Part shown: positions 24,148 through 33,225 of the stretch, piece by piece
How the letters are laid out: the number at the start of each line of letters is the position of its first letter
How positions within the stretch are numbered: position 1 is the stretch's first letter
NCBI GenBank assembly: GCA_015487975.1
Contig: WFOS01000018.1
Location: 1 to 44,239 of the forward strand
Length of the DNA: 44,239 nt
Source: Ardenticatena sp.
GTDB lineage: Bacteria > Chloroflexota > Anaerolineae > Ardenticatenales > Ardenticatenaceae
Direction of reading: 5' to 3'
Program-made: the position numbers and the translations under genes
The notes under the pieces: model-generated
The model's database searches: none
What the model was told of the DNA's origin: nothing
The model's input: the letters and a program-made list of their open reading frames with translations, nothing else

Positions 24148-26691
24148 ATGACGACACCGATGAAACATCTGTACGAAAAACTGGCCAAGATTCTGCAATT
24201 GGAAGTCCAGCGGGGCTATACCAATAGCGCCGTCATTGGTGGCATCGATAGCTTTTTGACGTTCTGGTATCAGGAGGCGCATGCCTGCGCACGCGGCGAG
24301 GAGATTTTGCGGGTGGATGAAATCGTCACCGCTTTGCGTCAGTACAGTACGCTTTCACCCGAAGACCGTGCGCGTGTGGTAGCCGATGTGTTGGTGCGTA
24401 TGGGCTTTCCCGCGCCGGCTGCACCGCCCTCACGTGAAAAAGCCACGCCACGACGTGAAGCGCCTGCACCAGCACAGGCCCCCGAAAAACCATCCCCACC
24501 ATCGCCAACAGCGGAAGAGTCGGCCGAACCAGTATCTGGGGTGGCACGCTCTTCTTCCAAACCGGCGCCGACAGCTGCCGCGGTGGATGCTGAAGCGCTG
24601 TTGGCGGCTGATGCTCGCTTCGATGAGCCCGTGACGGTTGTGCCACGTGTGGGCCCCAAATGGGCGAAGCATTTGCAGCGCCTTGGTATTACTACCGTGC
24701 GTGACTTGCTCTACCATCTGCCGCATCGCTACGACGATTTCAGCTGCCTGAAAACCATCAGTGAACTGATGTATGGCGATGTGGCCACGATCACAGGCAC
24801 GGTTGAACAGACGCAAACGCGCCAGGGCAAGCGGCGCGGGACACTCATCATTACCTCGCTCATCAGTGATGGCACCGGTGTCATTCAGGCCACGTGGTTC
24901 AACCAGCCGCACCTGGTGCGCCAGCTGCGTGCAGGGCGTGCGGTTCGCCTGAGTGGGCGTGTGGGGCAGTACATGGGACGGCTGGTCATGGAAAGCCCTG
25001 AATGGGAGCCGCTGGATGGTGAACAATTGCACACTGGCGGCATTGTCCCCGTCTATCCGTTGACACAGGGCGTGCCCATCAAATGGTTGCGTGCCACCAT
25101 CCGCCGGGCGCTGGATGCTTTTCTCCCACACTTGCCCGACCCCGTACCCGCCTGGGTACGCCAGCAGTTCAACCTGCCAACCCTACACAAAGCCTTGCGG
25201 CAGGTGCATGTCCCCAAGTCGCAACATGATATCGAGGAAGGCCGCCGACGACTGGCGTTCGACGAGCTGCTCATCATCCAGTTGGGCGTGTTGCAACAGC
25301 GGGCGGCATGGAAAAGCGTGCCAGGCACACCCATTCCCACCGACGAAGCCGCGCTGGCGCGTTTTCGGGCGTCGTTGCCGTTCGAGATGACAGGGGCACA
25401 GCAGCGTGCCCTACGTGAGATTTTGAACGATATGGCCCAGCCTGCTGCCATGAGCCGCCTGTTGCAGGGGGATGTGGGGGCAGGGAAAACCGTTGTCGCG
25501 GCGGCGGCGCTGCTCAACGCGGTGGCAAACGGGTTTCAAGGGGCATTGATGGCGCCAACCGAAATTCTTGCCGAACAACATGCCCGTTCGCTCGAAAAAT
25601 TGCTCAACCCCGCTCCCCCCTTGCTTGCCGATGGGCGTCCCGTTCGTGTAGCACTGCTCACGGGCAGTCTTTCCGCTGGCGAACGTGCCGCTTTGCTGAA
25701 CGATCTGGCACAGGGGGCGGTTGATGTGATCGTGGGCACTCATGCCCTCATCCAGGACGATGTGCATTTTCACCGACTGGGGTTGGCCATTGTGGACGAA
25801 CAGCATCGTTTTGGGGTACGCCAGCGGGCAACATTGCGCGAAAAAGGCTACAACCCCCACATGCTGGTGATGAGTGCTACCCCTATTCCGCGCAGTCTGG
25901 CGCTTACCATCTATGGCGACCTGGATTTGAGTATCATCGATGAATTACCCAAAGGCCGCCACCCCATCAAAACCTACGTGATCCGCGCCAGTGAACGTGA
26001 ACGCGCCTATACGTTTATTCGCAAGCAGGTGAACGAAGGCCGCCAGGCGTTCATCATCTGCCCGTTGGTGGAAGAAAGCAAAAAAATCGAAGCCCGTGCC
26101 GCTGTGGAAGAACACGCGCGCCTGAGCCGCGAAGTATTCCCTGAGTTTCGCCTGGGATTGCTCCATGGCCGTATGAGTGCCGAGGAGAAGGATGCCGTGA
26201 TGCGGGCGTTCTACGCAGGTGATATTCACATCCTCGTCTCGACGGCGGTCGTGGAAGTTGGTATTGACGTTCCCAATGCGACGGTCATGCTCATCGAAAG
26301 CGCCAACCGCTTTGGGCTGGCACAGTTGCACCAGTTCCGTGGACGTGTGGGACGTGGCCCCCATCAAAGTTATTGCATTCTGGTGGCCGAAGAAAATCTT
26401 TCTGCTGAGGGGGAAGCGCGCCTGCGTATCATGGCAGAAACGAACGATGGCTTCCGCCTGGCGGAAGAAGATTTGAAAATGCGTGGTCCTGGTGAATTTT
26501 TCGGCACACGTCAGAGCGGCTTGCCTGATCTGCGTGTGGCACGCCTGGGCGATTCGCGCACGCTGGATATGGCACGCCGTGCAGCACATGCCATCCTCGA
26601 ACGCGATCCCGCGCTGAAAGATCGACAACATGCTTTGTTACGCAAACACATGGAACGCTTCTGGGCAAACGCCCAGGGCGACCTGAGTTGA
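24148..26691 (+). CDS. recG: ATP-dependent DNA helicase RecG
   Basis: An 847-aa superfamily 2 helicase that remodels stalled replication forks and branched DNA. Residues 1-90 are a helical N-terminal extension, then a Pro/Ala-rich linker (about 91-155), then the wedge/OB domain with VPRVGPKWAKHLQRLGI, DLLYHLPHRYDD and LSGRVGQYMGRLVM. The helicase core has Walker A GDVGAGKT (near 441), APTEILAEQH, DEQHRFGVRQR, MSATPIPRSLALT and STAVVEVGIDVPNA, and the end has QFRGRVGRG. Longer than E. coli RecG (about 690 aa) because of the extension. The ribosome binding site is weak. rsmD follows 9 bp downstream. Confidence 0.96.
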   Translation: MTTPMKHLYEKLAKILQLEVQRGYTNSAVIGGIDSFLTFWYQEAHACARGEEILRVDEIVTALRQYSTLSPEDRARVVADVLVRMGFPAPAAPPSREKATPRREAPAPAQAPEKPSPPSPTAEESAEPVSGVARSSSKPAPTAAAVDAEALLAADARFDEPVTVVPRVGPKWAKHLQRLGITTVRDLLYHLPHRYDDFSCLKTISELMYGDVATITGTVEQTQTRQGKRRGTLIITSLISDGTGVIQATWFNQPHLVRQLRAGRAVRLSGRVGQYMGRLVMESPEWEPLDGEQLHTGGIVPVYPLTQGVPIKWLRATIRRALDAFLPHLPDPVPAWVRQQFNLPTLHKALRQVHVPKSQHDIEEGRRRLAFDELLIIQLGVLQQRAAWKSVPGTPIPTDEAALARFRASLPFEMTGAQQRALREILNDMAQPAAMSRLLQGDVGAGKTVVAAAALLNAVANGFQGALMAPTEILAEQHARSLEKLLNPAPPLLADGRPVRVALLTGSLSAGERAALLNDLAQGAVDVIVGTHALIQDDVHFHRLGLAIVDEQHRFGVRQRATLREKGYNPHMLVMSATPIPRSLALTIYGDLDLSIIDELPKGRHPIKTYVIRASERERAYTFIRKQVNEGRQAFIICPLVEESKKIEARAAVEEHARLSREVFPEFRLGLLHGRMSAEEKDAVMRAFYAGDIHILVSTAVVEVGIDVPNATVMLIESANRFGLAQLHQFRGRVGRGPHQSYCILVAEENLSAEGEARLRIMAETNDGFRLAEEDLKMRGPGEFFGTRQSGLPDLRVARLGDSRTLDMARRAAHAILERDPALKDRQHALLRKHMERFWANAQGDLS

Positions 26692-26700
26692 GGAGGGCGA

Positions 26701-27306
26701 ATGCGTATCATTGGTGGTGTTGCCAAAGGACGTAAAATCGCTTCTCCCAAGGGCGTGGATGTGCGCCCGATGATGGACCGTGTGCGTGAAGCCGTGTTCA
26801 GCATGTTGGAGCATTTGGATGCGTTGCAGGGGCGCGTCCTCGATCTCTATGCGGGCACGGGCGCAGTGGGGATGGAAGCATTGAGTCGCGGCATGGATGA
26901 AGCCCACTTTGTCGAACGTGACCCGCGGGCGGTGGCGACGATTTGGCAGAACCTGCGCACGCTGGGCTTCGACCAACAGGCGCAGGTGCACCGCCGCAAT
27001 GTGGAGGATGTGCTCACCAAGCCGCATTTGCTGGGCACGAGCGAGCCGTTCGACCTGATAAGTGTGACGCCCCCGTATCGCGAGGTGGACTACAACTGGC
27101 TAGTCCCTGCCGTGGCGGCTTCGCCTTTTGTCAAGTCGGGGACGATTGTGGTAGTGGAATACCCGCGCGAATTGGGGGAATTACCTGAACAGGTGGGCTG
27201 TTTGCAGATGCTGCGGGATCGGCAGTATGGGCGTACGCGAGTTGCTATTTACGAAGCCCGCGATACGAATGAAGCGCGGGCGGAAGAGGAGGAACACGAG
27301 CAGTGA
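26701..27306 (+). CDS. rsmD: 16S rRNA (guanine966-N2)-methyltransferase RsmD
   Basis: A 201-aa class I SAM methyltransferase. Seen: MRIIGGVAKGRKI, RPMMDRVREAVFSML, and motif I, DLYAGTGAVGMEALSRG, followed by FVERD. The catalytic loop normally written (N/D)PPY reads TPPY here (DLISVTPPYREVDY), a departure at the first position. GAGGAGGG precedes the ATG. The stop overlaps the GTG start of coaD as GTGA. The rsmD-coaD pairing is widely conserved and supports the call. Confidence 0.92.
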   Translation: MRIIGGVAKGRKIASPKGVDVRPMMDRVREAVFSMLEHLDALQGRVLDLYAGTGAVGMEALSRGMDEAHFVERDPRAVATIWQNLRTLGFDQQAQVHRRNVEDVLTKPHLLGTSEPFDLISVTPPYREVDYNWLVPAVAASPFVKSGTIVVVEYPRELGELPEQVGCLQMLRDRQYGRTRVAIYEARDTNEARAEEEEHEQ

Positions 27307-27833
27307 CCAAGGTGTTTTATCCGGGAGCGTTCGACCCCATTACGAATGGCCAGATTGATATTGCTGTGCGTGCCGCCAGGTTATTCGACGAGGTGATTGT
27401 TGGTGTCTATGCACGCCCCAACCGCAAGGTGTTGTTTCGCGCCGAGGAACGTGTGGAAATGGCACAACAAACATTCGAACATGTTGCCAACATCTCCGTC
27501 GTCACGTATGATGGCCTCACGGTGGAGTTTGCACGCGAGATTGGTGCCCATGCCATTGTGCGCGGGTTGCGTGTCGTGAGCGATTTCGAGCATGAGTTTC
27601 AGATGGCGCTCATGAACCGCCAACTCGCACCTGACATCGACTTCGTCTGTTTGATGACCAACATCGAACATACCTATCTGAGCAGTGGTATCGTCAAAGA
27701 AGTGGCACTGCTGGGTGGCGATGTGAGCGAATTTGTGCCGCCACATGTCGCTGATCGGCTCTATGCCCGCATTCGAGAGTTGGGGGACAACGGCGATGAC
27801 TCCGTCGAAGTCGTTTCGATTCGCAACACCTGA
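27303..27833 (+). CDS. coaD: Phosphopantetheine adenylyltransferase
   Basis: A 176-aa nucleotidyltransferase for the penultimate step of coenzyme A synthesis, joining ATP and 4'-phosphopantetheine. N-terminal VFYPGAFDPITNGQIDI, central AIVRGLRVVSDFEHEFQMALMN, and TYLSSGIVKEVALLGG match the family. The T/HxGH motif ends in Gln (Gln17, codon CAG) instead of the catalytic His found in characterised enzymes. The rest of the active site looks normal. It starts with GTG overlapping the rsmD stop (GTGA). Slightly longer than E. coli CoaD (159 aa) by a C-terminal tail. Confidence 0.93.
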   Translation: MTKVFYPGAFDPITNGQIDIAVRAARLFDEVIVGVYARPNRKVLFRAEERVEMAQQTFEHVANISVVTYDGLTVEFAREIGAHAIVRGLRVVSDFEHEFQMALMNRQLAPDIDFVCLMTNIEHTYLSSGIVKEVALLGGDVSEFVPPHVADRLYARIRELGDNGDDSVEVVSIRNT

Positions 27834-27852
27834 GGTTGGGGAGGAAGCCGCC

Positions 27853-28302
27853 ATGGCCGACATCATGTATCTGGTCGATCAGTTGGAAGCGTTGCTGGAA
27901 CGGGGCTACCGTGTGCCTTTTACCACCAATGCAGTCATCGACGAGGACGAGTTTTTGAACATCCTCGATAAGATGCGTGTGTCGATCCCCAGAGAATTGC
28001 ACGAAGCCCAGCGACTGATGCAGGAACGCGACCGCGTGTTGGAAGACGCTCGCAAAGAGGCTGACCGCATCATCGCTGAAGCCCGTTTGAAAGCCCAGCA
28101 GCTTGTTGCCGAGGAGGAGATTGTGCGGCAAGCCCAGGAACAGGCCGAACAGATTCTTGCCGAGGCACGCGCCGAGGCTGAGGAAATCAAGCGGGGGGCG
28201 GATGAGTACGCGATCAACGTGCTGCAAGAGCTGGATGCCTATTTGCAGCGCTTTGCGCGGCAGGTTCAAAACGGGCTGGCGCAGTTGCAGGAAAAACGAT
28301 AA
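27853..28302 (+). CDS. Coiled-coil protein, V-ATPase-subunit-like / DivIVA-like
   Basis: A 149-aa protein. The first 45 residues (MADIMYLVDQLEALLERGYR, then DEDEFLNILDKMR) form a short domain; the rest is one long charged coiled coil rich in Glu, Ala, Arg and Gln (RKEADRIIAEARLKAQQLVAEE and onward). Similar proteins appear next to coaD in Chloroflexota and are often labelled ATPase or cell-division related, without experimental support that I know of. The ATG at 27853 follows GGGGAGGAAG. Last gene of the plus-strand run; a terminator follows. Confidence 0.8.
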   Translation: MADIMYLVDQLEALLERGYRVPFTTNAVIDEDEFLNILDKMRVSIPRELHEAQRLMQERDRVLEDARKEADRIIAEARLKAQQLVAEEEIVRQAQEQAEQILAEARAEAEEIKRGADEYAINVLQELDAYLQRFARQVQNGLAQLQEKR

Positions 28303-28330
28303 CCAACAAACGTCGATGTGAGTCGCTTCG

Positions 28331-28362
28331 ACCTGTCAGGGAGACACCTGGCAGGTTTTTTT
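28331..28362 (+). terminator. Rho-independent terminator after the coaD run
   Basis: ACCTGTCAGG and CCTGGCAGGT pair around a short loop, with one wobble, followed by seven T. It closes the operon ending at 28302. Confidence 0.85.
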
Positions 28363-28389
28363 GTCGCTTTGCGTAAGGGGGAAGGTCTG

Positions 28390-29256
28390 ATGTGCAACCA
28401 GAAAGAATCTGCTTGCTTCAAACGTGATGAAGCCGCTGCGTATTCCAAACGTGCCCGCACCTGGCTGGCGCGTGGAGATGGCATGCGCCCTGTGAGCGAG
28501 CGTATGTTCCAACGTGTGGCTATTGCTCCTGGTGCGGTGGTGGTGGACATGGCATGCGGGCCAGGCTGGACAGCATTGGATCTGGCGCGGCGTGTTCGAC
28601 CAGGCGGATTGGTGATGGCAGCGGACATTGCCGAGGGCATGGTGCAGGTTGCTGCTGAACAAGCCGCCCAGCATGGGATTGACAACATGGCCTGCGCTGT
28701 GATGGATGCTGAAAGCCCAGCCTTGCCTGCCAATGCGGTGGATGTGCTTTTCTGTCGCTTCGGGCTTATTCACTTCCCACAGCCGGAACGGGCGCTGCGG
28801 GCATGGTATGACATTCTGCGGCCAGGGGGGCATGTGGTGGTAAGCGTGTGGGGCGCACGTGAGCGGGTTTTACCACTGGGTATCATCGTTGAGTGTATCG
28901 AGGATGTTGCGCCGGCCGTTTTGCGGGATGAAGGCCCTCTCTGGTTCACATTCGGCGCGCCTGGCTCGCTGGCGTTGGCGTTTCGTCGTGCAGGGTTTGT
29001 CCCGTTGGGAGAAGAGCATGTGCCTTTGCCGCGACGTTTTGCTTCGGTGGAAGACTTTTGGGAGACCCAGACGGCGTACAGCGGGCGTCTGGCGCTCTTG
29101 CTTGCACGCCTTTCGAGCCGCGAGTACGAGGCAGTGCGAACGTGCGCCTGCACACGGGCTGCGGCGTATCGGACGCCTGTAGGGGATGTGATGCTTCCTA
29201 TGGATGCGGTGATAGGGTGGGCGCGGAAGCCATCGGACGCAGCGGGAGCGGAATAG
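28390..29256 (+). CDS. Class I SAM-dependent methyltransferase
   Basis: A 288-aa methyltransferase of the UbiE/MenG-like (Methyltransf_11/25) group. Motif I is VVVDMACGPGWTALDLA, followed by MAADIAEGMV, MDAESPALPANAVDVLFCRFGL and LRPGGHVVVSVWG. The substrate cannot be told. The ATG at 28390 has AGGGGGAAGG just upstream; the in-frame Met at 28318 lies before the terminator of the previous operon and is rejected. The gene stands alone between that terminator and the convergent dynamin gene. Confidence 0.88.
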   Translation: MCNQKESACFKRDEAAAYSKRARTWLARGDGMRPVSERMFQRVAIAPGAVVVDMACGPGWTALDLARRVRPGGLVMAADIAEGMVQVAAEQAAQHGIDNMACAVMDAESPALPANAVDVLFCRFGLIHFPQPERALRAWYDILRPGGHVVVSVWGARERVLPLGIIVECIEDVAPAVLRDEGPLWFTFGAPGSLALAFRRAGFVPLGEEHVPLPRRFASVEDFWETQTAYSGRLALLLARLSSREYEAVRTCACTRAAAYRTPVGDVMLPMDAVIGWARKPSDAAGAE

Positions 29257-29279
29257 GGGCATCTGGTTTGCTGCTGGGC

Positions 29280-29313
29280 AAAAAAACACCCCCCGTTCGA
29301 GGGCGGGGGGGGG
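29280..29313 (-). terminator. Rho-independent terminator of the uvrB-dynamin unit
   Basis: On the minus strand a C-run and a G-run of six or more pair around a GCCCTCGAAC loop and are followed by TGTTTTTTT. It lies just after the dynamin-like gene's stop at 29326. Confidence 0.8.
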
Positions 29314-29325
29314 CAGTCGGGGAAA

Positions 29326-31047
29326 TTATGGAGCCTTCACGACAATTTCCAGGCGGCGCACTTCGGCTTCGTACTCCGTGAGCGTAGCGGCAAGCGTGCG
29401 GAGTTCTTCCTGCTCGGTACGGACGAACCGCGCATACGGTGCGATGGCTTCGTTGAGCCGCTTCACACTGCGTTCGATTTCGTGGGCAAAGGCGTCTTCC
29501 AAGACGCGCACGAGCTGGCGTTTCAGGTGCTCGATCTTTTGACGGAATTGCTTTTGGGCCTGACGCCGACGATAGGGGATGATGCCCAGCCCCAGAGCGC
29601 CAACTGTGCCCGCGGCAATCAGGCCGGTGAAATCGGCAGCGGACGTGGTCAGCAGCGCGGTAAGAATGGTGCCCAGGCCAATCGCGCCTGCTTCGGTCAG
29701 GGCGACTTGTGCCAGGGCGCTTTGCACATTTTCGACCAACATACGCGCTTCGGCGGTGCGGTCGTAGCGGGCAAGCACGTCTTGTGCGGCGCGCCCCACA
29801 CGATCCAGCAGTTGCGTGCGGTTGTACTCGAACCCACTGGCCGCTTCCTGTGCAGCCCCTTCCAGGTGCTCGGTGGCGCGGCGTTCACCTAGCAACCGAG
29901 CCATCACACGCCATTGGCGTGCTTCGCGATCGACCATCCAGTCAATCAGGTCTTGCACCTGGCGTTCGATTTGTTGCGGCGTGTCGGCAATCACGTCGCG
30001 CTCGAACGCCTGACGGAGTGCGCTGCTATTCAGCAGGCCGAAGAGGCGCGAAATGCGCAACGTTTCGTCGAAAAAGGTTTCGCCACGCGCCTGCATTGCG
30101 TTCAAAATGGCCTGGATTTTCAGGCGATGGTAGTCGAATTCCTGCGCCATGTCTTGGCGATAGCGGCGCAGCTCTGTTTCGACCTGCTCGATGGTTGCCA
30201 AGTCTTCGGCGAGGAGGGCTTCACGGTCGTGCAGACGGGTGAGCGTGTCGGAGAGGATGCGTTTGGCGACGCCAAGTGGGCTGGTCAGCTTGAGGCGTAT
30301 GCGCTCGTCGGCGCTGAGTGTTTCGAATAGGTAGCGTTCCAGGGCCGCCCATTCGGGTGGGATGGGCAAGCCACTTTGTTTGGCTTTGAGTGCCTGACGG
30401 GCGCTGACAGGGAAGATGGTGGGCGATGTACCCAGCAGGCGGCTGGCATTTTCGCGCACAAATTCGACCACTGTTTCGCGAGCCTGAGGCTCTTCCAGCA
30501 TGTCTATTTTGTTGATGACGAAGATGATTTTCTTGCCCCAGTCGCGAATGGTTTGCAGGAATGCGCGTTCTGACTCGGTGAAGGGGCGGTCGGCGCTGGT
30601 CACGAAGAGCACCAGATCGCTGCGTGGCACGAAGTCGCGGCTGATGGCTTCGTGTTCGCGCAGGACCGCATTTGTGCCAGGTGTGTCTACGATGTGAATG
30701 TCGCGCAGGAAGTCGGCGGGGTAGGTGACCACCCAGTACCCTTCCTCGGTGCGGTGTGGTTCTTGCTGGGGGCCGTAGCGCAGAATGTGGATGTGCGCTG
30801 TGGTGGGGGTTACCCCTTCGGTGACGTAGCGTTCGCCCAACAGCGCATTGATGAGCGCCGATTTGCCGCTGTTGAATTCGCCGACAATGACCAGCAAGAA
30901 AAAGTCATCCAGGTGTTCAAGCGCTTCGTGCAGGCGCTGAAGATGTTCTGACGGCGTCTCCCACGTTGAGAGGGTCGCCAGCATGTTTTGGAGCAGGCGG
31001 CGCTCTTGTTTCAACAGGGGCGCGTAGCGTTCATTCAAAGTGTGCAT
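29326..31047 (-). CDS. Dynamin-like GTPase
   Basis: A 573-aa bacterial dynamin-family protein. G1 is GEFNSGKSALINALLG (from residue 56), the switch Thr region is VTPTTAHI, G3 is DTPG (121-124), and G4 is NKID in FVINKIDMLEE. Long helical stalk segments follow, then a hydrophobic hairpin (AIGLGTILTALLTTSAAD and LIAAGTVGALGLGII) likely to dip into the membrane, then a basic coiled coil. Bacterial dynamins remodel or protect membranes. ATG 31047 is chosen because the upstream 39 residues of the open frame lie in the uvrB 3' end and spacer. It is transcribed with uvrB. Confidence 0.88.
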   Translation of the reverse strand: MHTLNERYAPLLKQERRLLQNMLATLSTWETPSEHLQRLHEALEHLDDFFLLVIVGEFNSGKSALINALLGERYVTEGVTPTTAHIHILRYGPQQEPHRTEEGYWVVTYPADFLRDIHIVDTPGTNAVLREHEAISRDFVPRSDLVLFVTSADRPFTESERAFLQTIRDWGKKIIFVINKIDMLEEPQARETVVEFVRENASRLLGTSPTIFPVSARQALKAKQSGLPIPPEWAALERYLFETLSADERIRLKLTSPLGVAKRILSDTLTRLHDREALLAEDLATIEQVETELRRYRQDMAQEFDYHRLKIQAILNAMQARGETFFDETLRISRLFGLLNSSALRQAFERDVIADTPQQIERQVQDLIDWMVDREARQWRVMARLLGERRATEHLEGAAQEAASGFEYNRTQLLDRVGRAAQDVLARYDRTAEARMLVENVQSALAQVALTEAGAIGLGTILTALLTTSAADFTGLIAAGTVGALGLGIIPYRRRQAQKQFRQKIEHLKRQLVRVLEDAFAHEIERSVKRLNEAIAPYARFVRTEQEELRTLAATLTEYEAEVRRLEIVVKAP

Positions 31048-31115
31048 ATGGGCTCGTCCGTGTTGGTTGATGTTCTTTCGGTACGCTTCCTCATCTGGCA
31101 GGCATTGCGTCCTGC

Positions 31116-33149
31116 TCAGTCGTAGCGAATGCCCTTGTTGGGGGTGTGGCCTTCTTGTTTCCACACGGGGCGGTCGTCCATCAGCGTCAGAGTTTCACGC
31201 AGCTCTTTGATTTGGTCGCGCAACATGGCAGCTTTTTCGAATTCCAGTTCTTTGGCGGCGGCGTGCATTTGTTTTTCGAGCGTGGCAATCATCCGCTCGA
31301 TTTCTTCGCGTGGCAGGCGGCTCACGTTGTATTCGGCTTCTTCTTCGGCGACGTGCCGCACGCGATCCGTGAGGTCGCGCACGGCTTTGGAGATACTGCG
31401 TGGCTCGATGCCATGCGCTTCGTTGTAGGCTTGCTGAATGGCACGGCGGCGGTTGGTTTCTTCGATGGCACGGCGCATGGCGTCGGTGATGCGGTCAGCG
31501 TACATGATGACCGTGCCATTCACATGCCGCGCGGCACGTCCAATCGTCTGAATCAGGGCTGATTCGGAACGTAGAAACCCCTCTTTGTCAGCATCTAGGA
31601 TGGCCACGAGTGAGACTTCGGGCAGGTCCAGCCCTTCGCGCAGCAGGTTGATACCAACGACGACATCGTACACACCCATGCGGAGTTCGCGCAAAATTTC
31701 CACGCGCTCGATGGTCTGGATTTCGCTGTGCAGGTAATGCACGTTGATGCCCAGCTCGGCGAGATACGCGGACAAGTCTTCGGCCATGCGTTTGGTGAGC
31801 GTGGTCACCAGCACGCGCTCCCCACGGGCGCGGCGGGCGTTGATTTCGGCTACCAGGTCGTCGATTTGCCCGTGGGTGGGACGCACGTGAATGACGGGGT
31901 CGAGGATGCCTGTGGGGCGGATGATTTGTTCGACAATTTGCTCGCTTTTTTCCAGTTCGTACGGCCCTGGTGTGGCCGAAACGTAGATGGCCTGGTGGAT
32001 GTGCTGCTCGAATTCCTCGAACGTAAGCGGGCGGTTGTCGAGGGCGCTGGGCAAGCGAAAGCCGTATTCGACCAGCGTTTCCTTGCGGCTGCGGTCGCCA
32101 TTGTACATGCCGCGAATTTGCGGGATGGTCATGTGGGATTCGTCAATCACGATGAGAAAATCATCAGGGAAGTAGTCGAGCAACGTCCACGGTGTGCTTC
32201 CTGGCTCGCGCCCGGAGAGGTGGCGGCTGTAATTTTCGACGCCCGAACAGTAGCCAATTTCGCGCAGCATTTCGATATCGTAGCGTGTGCGTTGTTCCAG
32301 ACGTTGGGCTTCTAGCAATTTCCCCTGGGCGCGGAGCTCCGCCAGACGTTCTTCCAGCTCTGCTTCGATGCTGGCGATGGCTTGCACTAGTTTTTCTTGC
32401 GGGGTGATGAAGTGCTTGGCGGGATAGATATCCAGCGCGGTGTACGTCTGCACGATTTCCCCCGTAAGCGGGTTCACTTCGGTGATGCGCTCGATTTCGT
32501 CGCCCCAGAATTCGATGCGGTAGGCGGTTTCAGCATAGGCTGGCATGATTTCGATGGTATCGCCTCGAACACGGAACGTACCGCGCCGGAGCTCGTAGTC
32601 GTTGCGCTCGTAGTGAATGTCCACAAGGTGGCGCAGCAGTTTCTCGCGCCGACGCACTTCCCCCACACGGAGGTTGATGACCACTTTGCCGTACTCTTCG
32701 GGTGAACCCAGCCCGTAGATGCACGAAACGGATGCAACGATAATCACGTCGCGGCGTGAAAAGAGTGCCGATGTTGCCGCCAGCCGCAGGCGGTCGATTT
32801 CATCGTTGATGGAGGCATCTTTTTCGATGAAGAGGTCTTGCTGAGGGACGTAGGCTTCGGGTTGATAATAGTCGTAGTAGCTGACGAAGTATTCGACCGC
32901 ATTGTAGGGAAAAAACTCTTTGAACTCGGCATAGAGCTGCGCTGCGAGTGTTTTGTTGTGTGCGATGACCAAGGTCGGGCGTTGCACGCGTTCGATGACG
33001 TTGGCAATGGTGTACGTTTTCCCTGTGCCAGTCGCTCCCAGCAGGGTCTGGTGTTTGTAGCCTTTTTGCAGGCCTTCGACGAGCTTCTCGATGGCCTGTG
33101 GTTGGTCGCCGGTGGGGTGAAATTCGCTGACAAGTCGAAAAGACGGCAT
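31116..33149 (-). CDS. uvrB: UvrABC excision nuclease subunit B
   Basis: A 677-aa nucleotide-excision repair helicase-like protein. Walker A GATGTGKT (38-45), the beta-hairpin [46 protein letters not shown], and [37 protein letters not shown] are all standard. The C-terminal UVR domain ends the protein. ATG 33149 ([10 protein letters not shown]) has GAGGGACGT upstream and fits the family better than the GTG at 33170. A promoter lies at 33198-33225. Leader palindrome at 33169-33181. Confidence 0.97.
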   Translation of the reverse strand: MPSFRLVSEFHPTGDQPQAIEKLVEGLQKGYKHQTLLGATGTGKTYTIANVIERVQRPTLVIAHNKTLAAQLYAEFKEFFPYNAVEYFVSYYDYYQPEAYVPQQDLFIEKDASINDEIDRLRLAATSALFSRRDVIIVASVSCIYGLGSPEEYGKVVINLRVGEVRRREKLLRHLVDIHYERNDYELRRGTFRVRGDTIEIMPAYAETAYRIEFWGDEIERITEVNPLTGEIVQTYTALDIYPAKHFITPQEKLVQAIASIEAELEERLAELRAQGKLLEAQRLEQRTRYDIEMLREIGYCSGVENYSRHLSGREPGSTPWTLLDYFPDDFLIVIDESHMTIPQIRGMYNGDRSRKETLVEYGFRLPSALDNRPLTFEEFEQHIHQAIYVSATPGPYELEKSEQIVEQIIRPTGILDPVIHVRPTHGQIDDLVAEINARRARGERVLVTTLTKRMAEDLSAYLAELGINVHYLHSEIQTIERVEILRELRMGVYDVVVGINLLREGLDLPEVSLVAILDADKEGFLRSESALIQTIGRAARHVNGTVIMYADRITDAMRRAIEETNRRRAIQQAYNEAHGIEPRSISKAVRDLTDRVRHVAEEEAEYNVSRLPREEIERMIATLEKQMHAAAKELEFEKAAMLRDQIKELRETLTLMDDRPVWKQEGHTPNKGIRYD

Positions 33150-33168
33150 ACGTCCCTCGTCTGTTTTC

Positions 33169-33181
33169 ACTCAGTCTGAGT
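33169..33181 (-). promoter_or_regulatory. Palindrome in the uvrB leader, possible operator
   Basis: ACTCAG-T-CTGAGT, a perfect 13-bp palindrome, lies between the predicted -10 element and the uvrB ribosome binding site. uvrB is an SOS gene in many bacteria, so a repressor site here is plausible, but the motif is not a LexA box that I recognise. Confidence 0.35.
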
Positions 33182-33197
33182 TGGTTTGCAGACCTCT

Positions 33198-33225
33198 ATT
33201 GTAGGAGAGGCCGAACATTGCTCAA
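33198..33225 (-). promoter_or_regulatory. Promoter of uvrB-dynamin
   Basis: On the minus strand TTGAGC (33220-33225) and TACAAT (33198-33203) with a 16-nt spacer. The -35 overlaps the stop codon of the upstream hydrolase gene. Confidence 0.6.
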
